A stretch of 64,000 nucleotides of DNA from Lumbricus terrestris (GCA_949752735.1 OX457036.1:255001-319000); one strand, 5' to 3'. Numbered from the stretch's first letter, positions 33,368 through 45,600 are shown. Notes: a model not told the origin generated them from the sequence alone. Program-made: numbers and translations.

Positions 33368-36060
33368 CCAGTGTTTAATCTAGACGTCTCTGGGGGGGGA
33401 AAGTTCCCCCCCCAGGATTGACATTTCCCCCCCCAGAAAAATTTGACAAATTGATATTGGTTTTTTAGTTGCTGTTTTCATCGTTGTTTTACATGAAGTG
33501 TTATAATATACCGTGATATTATTTACTATTATATGATTATAATGGCATTATTTACTACTATAATATATGATACTATCATGTTGCAATGAGTAGAAATTAC
33601 TGTATATATTTGTATAACACTATTTTTCGCCTGACTAAAAACAGAGATGACAAGTGCAACAATTGTGGAAAAATGACTGGGGGTTGGACCATTATCCACT
33701 TGGAATCTGGGTGCAAAATGCAGATTTTACTGTTGGGCTCTAAGAATGACTGGGGGGGTTGATAACCCTAACCCCCCGGCAATTCTCACCCTGGAGATGT
33801 CATCCCTCCAAAAATATTTGACAAAATGATAATAGTTTTTAGTTGCTGTTTACATCATCGCATTACATGAACTGCTATAATATAATATACCGTAATATTA
33901 TTAACTCTTATATGGTTATAGTAATATTTACTATTATAATATATGACACAATCCTGCTAAAATGAGTATGACTTACTGTTAGTATTTGTACAAATACTAT
34001 TTTTGTACAACTGAATGGCTTCTCTCTAGTGCTATCTTTCTAATTTTAAACTGTCAAATTTCAAAATGTTTTGGTCATATTATTTGAACAGTTAGTAAAG
34101 CAACATCATTACTACATGTGGCTTCCCGATTTCGGTACCGGTAGTTTATTACTTCTTGGTTGATTTGTGTACCATTAAATATGATTTCGGAAAGTGTATC
34201 TTGGTCAGGACCATTTTGGGAAACAGGGATAAGCTGATCATAGTGATGAAAAGTCAGCTTATATACTTTTATATTCAGATCTGCAGTTATTCATTAGAAT
34301 AACCCAGCAACAGCAGAACTGAGCTGCTGAACTCGATACATAAAGATATTTTTTATTGTAATTATAATTATATATAATATATAAATATATATTATATTGA
34401 AATCCTAAATCACTTTTTATCAGTACTCAAATAATGGAGTTATTTGCTAAGATGTCATCTTCGAAGGGTACAGTTACAGTGTGGAAACTCCCACAAAATA
34501 TTTTTTAAAGTATCGCGCATATTTATTCAAGTCTTAGGTCACTCTTATAAGCACTGAAAAATATGACACCTCAAAATGCTGCCATTGCAATGTGGAAATT
34601 TAAAAACTTTCTGACAAGGCTCTGAAAAAGTACAGGTATTTTGTGAAGATGACACCTTAAAATGCTGCCATTGCAATGTGGAAATTCAAAAACTTTCTGG
34701 CAAGGCTCTGAAAAAGTACAGGTATTTTGTGAAGATGACACCTTAAAATGCTGCCATTGCAATGTGGAAATTCAAACAATTTCTGATGAGGCTCTGAAAA
34801 AGTACAGGTATTTTGTGAAGATGACACCTTAAAATGCTGCCATTGCAATGTGGAAATTCAAAAACTTTCTGACAAGGCTCTGAAAAAGTACAGGTATTTT
34901 GTGAAGATGACACTTTAAAATGCTGCCATTGCAATGTGGAAATTCAAACAATTTCTGATGAGGCTCTGAAAAAGTACAGGTATTTTGTGAAGATGACACC
35001 TTAAAATGCTGCCATTGCAATGTGGAAATTCAAAAACTTTCTGACAAGGCTCTGAAAAAGTACAGGTATTTTGTGAAGATGTCACCTTAAAATGCTGCCA
35101 TTGCAATGTGGAAATTCAAAAAATTTCTGACAAGGCTCTGAAAAAGTACATGTAGGTATTTTGTGAAGATGTCACCTTAAAATGCTGCCATTGCAATGTG
35201 GAAATTCAAAAAATTTCTGATGAGGCTCTGAAAAAGTACAGGCATTTTGTGAAGATGACACCTTAAAATGCTGCCATTGCAATGTGGAAATTCAAAAAAT
35301 TTCTGATGAGGCTCTGAAAAAGTTTAGGTATTTTGTGAAGAGGACACCTTAAAATGCTGCCATTGCAATGTGGAAATTCAAAACATTTCTGATGAGGCTC
35401 TGAAAAAGTACAGGTATTTTGTGAAGATGACACCTTAAAATGCTGCCATTGCAATGTGGAAATTCAAAAAGTTTCTGACAAGGCTCTGAAAAAGTACAGG
35501 TATTTTGTGAAGATGTCACCTTAAAATGCTGCCATTGCAATGTGGAAATTCAAAAAATTTCTGACAAGGCTCTGAAAAAGTACATGTAGGTATTTTGTGA
35601 AGATGTCACCTTAAAATGCTGCCATTGCAATGTGGAAATTCAAAAAATTTCTGATGAGGCTCTGAAAAAGTACAGGCATTTTGTGAAGATGACACCTTAA
35701 AATGCTGCCATTGCAATGTGGAAATTCAAAAAATTTCTGATGAGGCTCTGAAAAAGTTTAGGTATTTTGTGAAGAGGACACCTTAAAATGCTGCCATTGC
35801 AATGTGGAAATTCAAAACATTTCTGATGAGGCTCTGAAAAAGTACAGGTATTTTGTGAAGATGACACCTTAAAATGCTGCCATTGCAATGTGGAAATTCA
35901 AAAAGTTTCTGATGGGGAGGGGCATATCCCCCTCCCCATACCCCTCCCCCTCCCGGTCTCGGCGCTACGCGCCTCACGAGCGTCCTTAGGACGCTCAATT
36001 ATCTCCCCCCCCAGAAACCTTAATTCCCCCCCCAGAGGAGGGGGACTAGATTAAACACTG
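33368..36060. mobile_element. Large hAT-type element H with 86-bp tandem array
   Basis: The left end CCAGTGTTTAATCTAG and right end CTAGATTAAACACTG are inverted repeats flanked by ATCGTCGT (33360-33367, 36061-36068) inside an ATCGTC microsatellite. The left part has a diverged ~380-bp duplication (33450-33580 against 33830-33955). The array at 34567-35915 is about 15 copies of an 86-bp unit. No transposase is visible. Confidence 0.8.
34567..35915. repeat. 86-bp tandem array with 434-bp higher-order repeat
   Basis: Each unit contains TGCTGCCATTGCAATGTGG, GGCTCTGAAAAAGTAC and TATTTTGTGAAGATGACACC. Variants alternate (ACAAGGCT against ATGAGGCT). The block 35091-35524 is repeated at 35525-35958: five units plus a 4-bp insertion, period 434. 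Confidence 0.93.
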
Positions 36061-36194
36061 ATCGTCGTCGTCGTCGTTATCGTCATCGTCGTCGTTATTG
36101 TCATCGTCGTCGTTATCGTCGTCGTCGTCGTTATCGTCATCGTCGTCGTCCGTAGTAGGTTAAGTGTAAGCTGAGCCTATCTGGAATCTGGATA

Positions 36195-36450
36195 GACCTA
36201 CGAATCCATACAAAACAGAATTCATCATCCTTGGCCTTGTTGACCGCATAAAGAAAATCCCTGATCCGTTCATACACTCATCCACCAAACATCCACATCC
36301 CTTGCCCTTACATCTGATTCCTCTGCCAGAAATCTCCGATTTTACCATTGATCCTCATCTCTCCTTCTCAAACCATATTTCCAGATCCAGTATACTGCAT
36401 AATTATCTGAAACTCCGTTGCATTTTCAGCGTTCAAAATTTGGCTCTTAT
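36195..36450 (+). pseudogene. CR1-like RT fragment
   Basis: The frame NPYKTEFIILGLVDRIKKIP, then after a frame change PEISDFTIDPHLSFSNHIS, resembles the RT segment around NPSKTEFxxxG and LGVxxDxxLSFxxHI. It begins about 130 bp after the right end of the large hAT element, past the ATCGTC repeat. Confidence 0.5.
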
Positions 36451-36654
36451 TGCCATTACAATGCAGAAATTGGAATGCGGTATTTTATACAATAAAATTA
36501 TAATGGGTTTCATATTATGTATAGCCTACAGACTACAGTGTACATTATTCCGTACTTAGGCTACTGCTGCTGTAAGTCTTTCTGACAGTGGTTTCCAACA
36601 TGGATTGTGCAACAGCGTCAATAAGTGTCACTTACCTATAGCCACACCTTACAT

Positions 36655-36733
36655 TTTTTGCCACTTTCGGGGCCCCTTTCTTGCGGGGTCCCCTCCGGTC
36701 GGAGGGTACGGAGGGCGGTCGCTACGCCCCTGC
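36655..36733. mobile_element. Solo right end of a MITE
   Basis: GGTCGCTACGCCCCTG is the reverse of a CAGGGGCGTAGCGACC terminus, preceded by GGTACGGAGGGC. The left partner is absent. Confidence 0.4.
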
Positions 36734-37634
36734 TGTCTTAAGAAAATAAATTGGGCATCGGTCGCATTTATTACAACTCTAAACAGGAGCAGAATGAACT
36801 CAACCAGACTACAGATCAGCATCCGCCATTCATTTATCTCCGCCCTCCTCATCATTCTTCCTCCTCTATGGCCATCTCCTCCTACAACCACTTCTCTTCC
36901 GCATCCTCCATCTCTTCCTCCTTCTCCACTTCCTCCTACGCCTAGCCATCGACACCCACTGTTACCACCAGTCTATTTCCTCCCATCCTCCTCCATCTAC
37001 TAATCCTCTTCTTCCTTCTTCCCTTTCTCCTTCTCCGCTTCCTTCTCTGCCTGGCGAATGCGATCAAACCGTCTGCAACTCATTAATAGAGCTGCAGTCG
37101 TAGGAGTGCTGCACGCTAGAAGTGCAATTGTTGCGCAACTACGGTGAGGCACGGGCGGGGGCACTTGTCCGCCGCCCAGCCAGACACCGCCCGATGGTTG
37201 TACCGCTTCTTCGTTATCTGGCTTCTGCATGGTGGCTGCTGCTGCCGCTGCTGTTGATGCTGGTAGCATTCTTGTCTGGCAGGTGACTGGAACTGTGCTG
37301 CTGCTGCTGTGTGTGCTGTGTGTGCTGGCTGTGTGATTGCGTTGGCCGAAGGGCGATCTCGTCCTCCTAGACACCCCTCCCAGCTTGTTTATCGTCTATT
37401 GCGATGTCTGGTGCCAGCTAAGCAGCCGCTGAAGCCAACCGCACATCCAGTCGCTGCCGCTGCTGCTGCTGCTGCTGCTGCTGCTGCAGATAAAGACCGC
37501 GCTTGCGTTTTCTCAGCATCTGACAGATTCCGCATCGGCATCGTTGTCTACAGAACTAAGGTTACGATTAGAATGACGACAGCAGCATAGACTGTTGCAA
37601 CGTTCTTCAGATTCAGCTGATCGAAGGCGACGAC

Positions 37635-37779
37635 ATGGCTGCGGCGGTTGCTGATGCTGGAGCGTGCGTCGTCGTCCGTCTCAATTCCATGGCAACGGTT
37701 CTGCTCATCGTCAGCATCTTTCTTCTCGTCAATCTCGACGGAATATCGACGAGTGAGGAATGGCGTCGACCCAACGCAG
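37635..37779 (+). CDS. Candidate first coding exon with signal peptide
   Basis: The ATG at 37635 opens MAAAVADAGACVVVRLNSM, followed by the hydrophobic run ATVLLIVSIFLLVNL, then GISTSEEWRRPNA. The exon ends at AACGCAG/GTCAGA, a good donor, in phase 1. A charged start, hydrophobic core and small polar residues look like a signal sequence. It might be the start of the collagen gene 17 kb downstream, but no linking exons were found. An opposite-strand ORF here (37548-37814) ends in its own hydrophobic segment and is the competing reading. Confidence 0.38.
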
Positions 37780-37794
37780 GTCAGACTACCAACC

Positions 37795-38075
37795 CCCTTT
37801 GAAATCAACCCCATTCCATCTATCCTTTGAAATCAACCCCATTCGATCTATCCTTTGAAATCAACCCCATTCGATCTATCCTTTGAAATCAACCCCATTC
37901 GATCTATCCTTTGAAATCAACCCCATTCGATCTATCCTTTGAAATCAACCCCATTCGATCTATCCTTTGAAATCAACCCCATTCGATCTATCCTTTGAAA
38001 TCAACCCCATTCTATCTATCCTTTGAAATCAACCCCATTCGATCTATCCTTTGAAATCAACCCCTTGATGTACAC
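37795..38075 (+). repeat. 28-bp tandem array, about 9 copies
   Basis: The unit joins TTTGAAATCAACCCCATT to CGATCTATCC. It begins 16 bp after the donor of the candidate signal-peptide exon (37779). Confidence 0.92.
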
Positions 38076-38079
38076 CCTT

Positions 38080-39140
38080 TGAAATAACCCCTCGACATTT
38101 TCCATCTTTCGTCGTTTCCTAGGCAGAGCGTATCGCTTTGTATCTATTAGGCCCTATCTAAATAAGAAGAAACAATTGACAAAGATTTCTACACCGGTGG
38201 CAAGACTTAGTCTACTACTAGCAACGACATCTGCAGTCGTGCTATGATCTGCTCAGGACGGGCTGCAGTGACGATGCATATACGTCACGGACCTTTCGCA
38301 TGCACTATACAGACTATGCAGTATACACTGTATACAGTGGGTGATAATATTATAAAGTCAGCACTGTTGAATGACCAAAATGTTCATTTAAACGATTTGG
38401 GGAGAGGGTACAGAGACGTTTGTCCAAACTGAATTTCTCTTTGCAATACTGACAGACTGAAGTGACCCTCTTCACAGATCATGCTATAGATTGCTGAACG
38501 CGAGGGCTTCCCGTCTTGTTATACACGTAGAAGGAGGTTTAGCTTCTTCATGAGAAAGGGTTCGATTCAACCTAAGTAGGCTGAGCAGTGAACACAATAC
38601 ATTCAGCTGTTCTCCAATAGACCACATTCTTTTGATGAAGACTGTTCTGATGTAGTTATAGCGGATCTCTCTTTCTCTTCGGAAGCTCTTCTTCAAATTC
38701 TCCTTCTTCCTCATGAAATTCTTCTCATTTCTCATTCTCTCCTACGCCTCCTCCTCCTCCTTCTCCTCCTCCTCGTCCTTCCAAATTTTTAAAAGAAATT
38801 TACCGACTTCAATAAACGCAAACGTTCTTTAACCGGAGTTTCTAGTCGGGTCTGTTATCGACGACCTTAGACCTGCATTATTTCTCTATAGAAATCTGAC
38901 TTTGCACAGAAACGAAAGGCTGCTTTAGAACGGGAGCCAAACTGTTCGCTGGCCATCGACTCTCGACCCACTGTTAGTCTATACACTAGTGTATACACAG
39001 TGTTCGGAATGCAACCAAGGCCACGGCTTTCACGCAGTGCGACAAATTATAGACCCACTCTTCTTATCGCTCGTTTCTCACAGAGGCAGTTGTATAATAA
39101 ACATGTAGCGGCAGTAGCCATATTTTTAGAGTCGTTATGC
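38080..39140. other. No gene seen
   Basis: Ordinary unique sequence with a pyrimidine-rich patch at 38740-38780. No exon could be supported. Confidence 0.5.
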
Positions 39141-39149
39141 AGCTATGCA

Positions 39150-39520
39150 GATAGGTAGGCAAGTAGGTAGGTAGGTAAGTATGGAAGTAATCAAGTACGT
39201 AGATTCACTGGTAAGTAGGTAGGTAGGTAGGTAGGTAGGTTGATTGGCTGGTAGGTACGTAGGTAGGTAGGTTGGTAGGTAGGTAGGTAGGTCGGTAGGT
39301 AGGTAGGTAGGCAGGTACGTAGGTAGGCAGGTAGGCAGGTAGGTAGGTTGGTAGGTAGGTAGGTGGTAAATATGTAGATGGGTGCGTGTGTATGTATGTA
39401 TGTATGTATGTAGGTAGGTATTTAGATGGGTAGGCCTATGTAGGAAGGTATTTAAGTGGGAAGCTAGGTAGGTAGGTAGGTAGGTAGGTAAGCAAGTAGG
39501 TAGGTATACGTAGTTGGCAG
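39150..39520 (+). repeat. (GGTA)n tetranucleotide array
   Basis: GTAGGTAGGTAG with point variants for about 370 bp. Confidence 0.95.
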
Positions 39521-39586
39521 GTAGGTATAATCTAGGTATTATTATAGCAGGAAACAAACACTAATACTTCTACAGAGACAATGAAC

Positions 39587-39755
39587 CAGTGGTGTAGTCC
39601 TAAAAAATGAAGTGGGGGGGACGCCTGGAAATTGAAGTGGGGGGACGCCATGGAAATTGAAGTAGAAACTGTAGCAAAAAGTGCAATCTTGCAAGAATTT
39701 TGCAAAAAAGTGGGGGGACGGCGTCCCCCCGCGTCCCCGCCCCACTACACCACTG
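39587..39755. mobile_element. hAT-type MITE I
   Basis: CAGTGGTGTAGTCC / ACTACACCACTG with CAATGAAC duplicated at 39579-39586 and 39756-39763. Only 169 bp. Confidence 0.87.
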
Positions 39756-40112
39756 CAATGAACCCAGTGTCGAAAAGTAGCAGAATATCAAAAAGCACTT
39801 CAATAACATTATATGAAGAGTTTAGATTGTAAGGACGTTTACAGTTATTATCTATATCCGGTATACTATATGATCTGAGGAACATGGACGTTAGTCATGA
39901 TGTCTAGAAGTGGAAACACGTTATATCTTGGAACTGGTTCTAAGGTTATAGCATCATCCCAATTGTTATGTTTGCATTGCAGTGAACGAATGATGGGGGG
40001 ATGACTCATATTAAAGCAAAATATGAGATCTATTTTTTTTATAGCAATTCAAATGAGTGAACCCTCCCCCTTAAGTTGAATTTATGAAGTTGCGTTGCAG
40101 GCAGTAATTGAC

Positions 40113-40225
40113 GAAGACAACGATGGGGTGACTGGATAGGCAGCGATGGGGTGACTGGATAAGCAGCGATGGGGTGACTGGATAAGCAGCGATGGGGTGA
40201 CTGGATAGGTAGTGATGTGTGGCTG
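40113..40225 (+). repeat. 23-bp tandem array, about 5 copies
   Basis: The unit is GATGGGGTGACTGGATAAGC plus AGC, with a diverged last copy. Confidence 0.85.
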
Positions 40226-40330
40226 GATTGTCAGGGCCGGGTGACACCGGCCTTAGGCATATTGAAAGCAGGCAGTTGCCTTCCGTGCCGCAGTCTTGGG
40301 GGGCGCCGCGGCACCTGCGATTTTTTTTAC
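40212..40330. mobile_element. Solo left end of a MITE
   Basis: CAGGGCCGGGTGACACCGGC begins the segment, followed by GGGGGGCGCCGCGGCACC. No matching right end was seen. Confidence 0.35.
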
Positions 40331-40632
40331 ACTAGTCCCTATATAGAACCTATATTCTTTCAAACTCAAGACTTTTGCTAAAGGAAAGAATTTAAAATAA
40401 TTATTTATTTCATTGCAACTGTTCATGCAGACCTAATTCGATTTGAAAGACTGCACAAATTTTATATCGACTAATAAAATTCTGCCATACATTCTTCTCA
40501 TCCGGGTATCTCACCTACATTCGTATCAACGACCTTTAACCTCACGTCACAGATTTCCAGACTTGTCGTCTTCGTCGTATGATTGCGTTATCGCAACGAA
40601 AGAAAGAACACGACAGACAGACAGACAGACAG

Positions 40633-40789
40633 CATGGGCGGAGTTTGGTTTCCGTTCTTGGAAGGGCTAAAGCCTTCTTAGGGGGGCTAATCCCGGGAAA
40701 AGATACCATTTACACGGTTTAAAAAATGAATCTGAGTCTTCTTGGGGGGGGGCTTAGCTCCCCCTAGCCTCTGATAAACTCCGCCCATG
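40633..40789. mobile_element. hAT-type MITE J
   Basis: CATGGGCGGAGTTT / AAACTCCGCCCATG exact inverted ends. ACAGACAG flanks both sides, inside an ACAG microsatellite, so the duplication is weaker evidence here. Confidence 0.8.
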
Positions 40790-40955
40790 ACAGACAGACA
40801 GACAGACACAACAGACAGACACAACAGACATACAGACACAACAGACAGACAGACGGACGGACAGACAGACAAACAGACGGACGGAAGGACAGACAGACGG
40901 ACAGACAGGCAGACGGACGGAGACAGACAGACAGACTAACGGACAGACAGGCGGG
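40790..40955 (+). repeat. (ACAG)n array
   Basis: ACAGACAG with ACGG and ACAC variants. A short part (40610-40632) is cut off to the left by MITE J. Confidence 0.93.
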
Positions 40956-41154
40956 CAAAGCTATAGCTAGACCTTTGGCTGGACCATTTCTCTCGGTCTC
41001 CGTCCCAGTCACTGATTATCTGAGTCCACAGTGACGTCCGTGGTGGGGTGGGGTTAAGTGGGGTGGATTGGGGGAGGTGTGTGAAGTGGTTGGACGAACG
41101 AAAAGACTCGTAGCTTCAAGAAAATCGGAGTTGCATGAGAAGATGACTTGAGCA

Positions 41155-41355
41155 GATGCTGGTGGTGGTGGTGGTGGTGGTGGTGGTGGTGATGGTGGTG
41201 ATGGTGGTGGTGGTGGTGATGGTGGTGGGGCGTGGTGGTGGTGGTGGTGGTGGGGGTGGTGGTGATCGTGATGGCAATGATGATAGCGACTGGGTGGTGG
41301 GGTGGTGGTGATGATGATGATGGCGGGTGGTGGTAGTGATGATGGTGTTGGTGTG
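41155..41355 (+). repeat. (GGT)n array
   Basis: GGTGGTGGT with GAT variants. Confidence 0.95.
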
Positions 41356-42809
41356 AATGCATGTCATTGAAAGAGGAAGGGGTAGGTGGAGGGGATGGAT
41401 TGGCATCCTCATTTAACATCTGTTTAGTCTGCAACCGATTCTTCTGATGACCTTGAAAGACGCTCACTGCTGCCTTGTAGACTGTCTCGTTAGCCACAGC
41501 AGATATTTGTTACCAACCACACGCAGACTTTAATGACTAAAAAACAGTTTTTAAGATAATATATCTGTCCGTCTGAGTCTTTGTCTGTCTTTGTCTGTCT
41601 GTGTATGTCTGTGTATGTCTGTGTCTGTCCGTCTGAGTCTGTCTGTCTTTGTCTCCATCATTTTCCTCGTTCTCTTTCTCTTCGCAAGAGTCTTCGAACT
41701 TCATCGGTCGAGATCAGTTTCTCGAGGGACGGAAGATACATTAAAAGCGACCGTGAGGCGGTCTGCTTTTTTGTTGCCCTGGCCCTGGCCTTGGCCTTGG
41801 CCTTGACCATGGTCTATGTGAGGAGTGGTAGTAATTCCTGGTGGGATTATCCAACCAAAAGAAGACGAAGACGAGACAATTTAACGTTATCATTTTCTTG
41901 CAAGTCGTTCGGCCATTACTTTAAAGAGATTGAAGAAGCTCCTCTACTCCTTTGTTTATAGAAAGAAATCTTCCATCTCTCATCGATTTCATAATTCACT
42001 GACTGCAGCAGCAGCCAGAGTGGGGGGGGGGAGAGTGGGGGGGATCTGACAAAAAACGACTCTAGCCGCAAGGCAAGGCGCAGTAATAAAAGCATAAATC
42101 AGCGCTCAGCTGTATGGGTGTGGAATCTCATTTAATATTGGGTAGAGGTAGGGATTGAGGCATGGAGGGAGGGATAGAGGGAGAGAGTAAGGGAGGGATG
42201 GTGGTGGAGGTGGGGGCGGAGGGTGAGGTGGCAGGGCGTTGTAGTTGATGTCGAGGGACTAGTGGTGGAGGTTGGTTGGGTGGTAGAGGCCGGGCTACGC
42301 CTCTTAGACACGAAATCAGCCTCCTCTGCAGCAAGCATAGTATCACGGCTGCTACAGACTCTTAATGCACATTAATAGAGGAAGAAGCGATGTTTGTGCG
42401 GCGAGGGAAGATAGGTCAGATGGCAGAGGAGAAGGGATGGATTAATTGGGAAGAGACTTCGAGGGAAGAGGATGCAAGTAAACAGAATGCGAGGGAAGAA
42501 AAGTGAGAAAAGAGAATATGAAGGAAGAAATGGAAAAAAGGATGAAATGGAACTTATGGAAGAGAATGCGAGAGAAAAAAATGCAATGGAGGAGTATGCG
42601 AGGAAAGAGAATGAAATGGAAGAAAACACGAGGAAATAAAATGCGAGGGAAGAAAATGCGAGGGAAGAAAATGTGAGGGCAGAAAATGCGAGGAAATCAA
42701 ATGTGAGCCAGGGAAGAAAATTCGAGGGAAGAAAATACAAGGGAAGAAAATGCGAGGGAAGAGTATGCGATGACAGAGAAGTAATGTTTTTTTATAAGGC
42801 TGTGTCTGG

Positions 42810-43395
42810 TATGGTATGGTATGGTATGGTATGGTATGGTATGGTATGGTATAGTAGGTAGACTGATATGTCTGGTATGGTATGGTAGCAGTGCTTAAAG
42901 TGTGGGAAAATAAGTGCCTGGACGCCCCTTACCTTTCCAAAAGAAGTGCCTGGACGCACCTTACCTTTTCAGTCTGTGCTGGCGAATAAGTGGCAGGACG
43001 GCGTTCATATTTAAAAATTAGTGCATGGACGCCGTCCATGACCGTCCAGCCGCACTTTACGCCCTGTATGGTATGGTAGGTAGACTGAAACTATGTCTGG
43101 TATGGTATGGTACGGTATGGTAGGCAGACTGATATGTCTGGCATGGTATGGTATGGCATGGTATGGTATGGTATGGTATGGTATGGTATGGTATGGTATG
43201 GTATGGTATGGGAGGCAGACTGATATGTCTGGTATGGTATGGTATGGTAGGTAGACTGATATGTCTGGTATGGTATGGTATGGTAGGCAGACTGATATGT
43301 CTGGTATGGTATGGTATGGTATGGTATGGTATGGCATGGTATGGTATTGTATGGTATGGTATGGTATGGTATGGTATGGTATGGTATGGTATGGT
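42810..43395 (+). repeat. (TATGG)n pentanucleotide array with a 34-45 bp super-repeat
   Basis: Runs of GGTAT are separated by AGGTAGACTGATATGTCTGG several times. MITE N lies within. Opposite-strand YHTIPYHTI frames are artefacts. Confidence 0.95.
42889..43066. mobile_element. hAT-type MITE N inside a TATGG array
   Basis: CAGTGCTTAAAG at the left, CTTTACGCCCTG at the right; flanks TATGGTAG and TATGGTAT match at 7 of 8. The inside repeats AAGTGCCTGGACGC three to four times. Confidence 0.6.
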
Positions 43396-43469
43396 AGGTA
43401 GACTGATTACCTCATTGGATGAATTTTTGATGCAGACCCGCTTCTGACGTTCTAGAAATAGAACGTTGA

Positions 43470-43925
43470 AGAATACGAGGAGGAGGAGGAGGAGGAGGAG
43501 GAGGAGGAATACGAGGAGGAGGAGGAGGAGGAGGAGAAAGAGGAAGTGGAGAAGGAGGAGGAGTGGGAGGGGAAGGAAGAGAAGGAGAAGGGAGAGTAGA
43601 AGATGGAGGAGGAGACGGAAGAGGAGGAGAAGGTGAAGGAGTAGGAGGAAGAGAAGGAGCAGGAGGAGGTAGAAGACGAGGAGAAGGAGAAGTAGGAGTA
43701 GGAAGAGGAGGACGAGTAGGAGGAGGAAAAGGAGGATAAGGCGGTGAAGAAGAAGGAGGAGGAGAAGAAGAAGGAGGAGGAGGTGGAGGATGGGGAGTAG
43801 GAGGAGGAGGAGGAGGTTGATGCAGAAAAGGAAGAAGTCGAGGATGCGGATGAGATGAGAAATATAAATCAGGAGAAGGAGGAGGAGGAGGAAGAAGAGG
43901 AAGAAAAAGAGGAGAAGAGGAGGAG
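43470..43925 (+). repeat. (GGA)n purine tract
   Basis: GGAGGAGGA with A and GT variants over 450 bp. Confidence 0.95.
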
Positions 43926-43929
43926 AGTT

Positions 43930-44520
43930 CTTCAAGGATATCTTTGGTCCCATTATCTGTAGGCGCATTTTTATTACAGAATCAGACGAATAATTTTTCT
44001 AGTTATTTGGAGCCGACGCCTAATTGTAAATGTGTGGTAATATGACTCCTGCTATACTGCGTCAGTCTACGGTGCTTTGGAATTTGTTTTCATTGCTAAT
44101 AAATGAAATAAATTATTTCATTAGAAATGAGCCAATTAATAAAACTTCAAGCCTTAAAATTGACAATAAAGTCTATGTTCAGAACGGATTGATCTACAGA
44201 GTCTGTGAGATTATTCAAAGGATTAGTCTATGTAACACCACTTGGCTGGATACAGCAGAACATAGCCTATTAAATCTAGCATTTCGTTAATTTTTAAAGC
44301 TACATGTACAATCCCGTGTCTCTTTTATAATGGAAAAATCGGCCGAATCTTCTGCTATAATTATTGGTCCTCTTGCAGTCAGGCTGAATCCCTGTCTCAG
44401 GCAGTTTGTTGAAAGACAGTGTTAGAGAAACTCAATGGCTATAATTGCATATAGCCTAAGCTATTAATTTAATGACGCAATCAAATTCTCTCTCTGCGGA
44501 CCAAGTGCCTTTAACGCAGT
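43930..44520. other. No gene seen
   Basis: An 86-codon plus-strand frame (44030-44290) has no recognisable motif or splice context. Confidence 0.5.
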
Positions 44521-44529
44521 TTAGATGAA

Positions 44530-44870
44530 TAGATGTTGCGAGTACTGCAGCTATAGCTGTTCATACACTGCTGCAGCTGTTCTCACAGCATCTGCAGCTG
44601 TTCTTGAAACTGCTGGAGCTGTTCTTACAGCATGTGTAGCTGTTCATACAACTGCTGAAGCTGTTCTTACAGCATGTGTAGCTGCTCTCACAATTGCTGC
44701 AGCTATTTTACAGCAGCTGTAGCTGTTCTTGCAACTGCATCAGCTGTTCTTACAGCATCTGTAGCTGTTCTTTAAAACTGCTGCAGCTGTTCTTACAGCA
44801 TCCGATGCTGTTATTACGACTGCCGCAGCTGTTCCTATAGCATCTGCAAATGTTCTTGCGGCTGTTCGTC
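44530..44870 (+). repeat. Degenerate CAGCTGTTC repeat
   Basis: Irregular units of about 21 and 42 bp such as GCTGCAGCTGTTCTTACAGC, over a dozen AGCTGTTC words. Probably a decayed minisatellite rather than coding, although the plus frame is partly open. Confidence 0.7.
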
Positions 44871-45076
44871 GCTGTCTGGATTAACGATCAACACTTGAGA
44901 TAACAACATCGGACAAATCACCGATGCTGCTGCTGCACCCATTTGAAACGGAGTCTAAACTCACTTCCGACTTCCAACTTCCAAGTTCCAAGTTCCAACG
45001 CCCATTCCCTCGCAGGCCTCTATATATAGCCTACAGCTCTCTTACACCATAAAAATATGCTTCGTTCTCTACACTC

Positions 45077-45077
<1 letters not shown>

Positions 45078-45152
<75 letters not shown>
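45078..45152 (+). repeat. (CT)n microsatellite
   Basis: About 35 CT units. Confidence 0.96.
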
Positions 45153-45157
<5 letters not shown>

Positions 45158-45466
45158 ATTTACTCTGCATTTATCTATCTGCCTCCTACCCTCTATGTGC
45201 GCCTCTTTCTCTTCTCCCATCCTTCTTCCATTCACTGCTTTGTCCTTCTCTTCTCTTCCCTCTTCAGCTTCTCTTGTTGACCATCGTTTCGACTGATTTC
45301 AATCTTACTACTGACCATTCATTCATTCGTTCGTTCATTCATTCATTCGTTCGTTCATTCATTCATTCATTCATTCATTCGTTCATTCATTCGTTCATTC
45401 ATTCATTCATTCGTTCATTCATTCGTTCATTCATTCATTAATTTATTCATTCATTCATTCATTTTA

Positions 45467-45600
45467 TGCATTTATATAGCGCCTCTTCAAGGGGACAACT
45501 CAGTGGCTGTCTTAAGATGAGAGAGGAAAGCCTGGGAATGATTTTTACAAAGAGAGCGGAGGGTCAGAGGAAGACCATTCAAGGTTGAGGGTCCTAACCC
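45467..45600 (-). pseudogene. LINE 3' end with (GAAT)n tail
   Basis: On the minus strand the frame GLPLTLRSLCKNHSQAFLSH continues LKTATELSP and stops. Then comes CTTGAAGAGGCGCTATATAA and a long GAATGAATG-type tail (45310-45466). It has the same tail type as 23528-23710. Confidence 0.65.

Noticed and set aside
34571..35998. Family of repeated 63-codon minus-strand ORFs
   Set aside because: They recur every 86 bp as frames of a tandem repeat; the period is not a multiple of three, so no repeat protein can result.
37000..37374. Minus-strand 124-codon ORF with poly-Ala and a KEKGKKEEED tail
   Set aside because: Composition follows CTG and CTT repeats; no recognisable domain.
37548..37814. Minus-strand 88-codon ORF ending in a hydrophobic segment (tail-anchored protein?)
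   Set aside because: No splice or promoter support, and the plus strand offers a signal-peptide exon with a good donor; kept only as an alternative.
41640..41760. Possible exon encoding VEISFSRDGRYIKSDREA
   Set aside because: Splice sites are weak and the flanks are GTCT and GGCCTT repeats; no homologous domain recognised.
43057..43968. 303-codon minus-strand ORF, Leu-rich then YHTIP repeats
   Set aside because: Translation of GGA and TATGG microsatellites; amino-acid content is set by the repeat.
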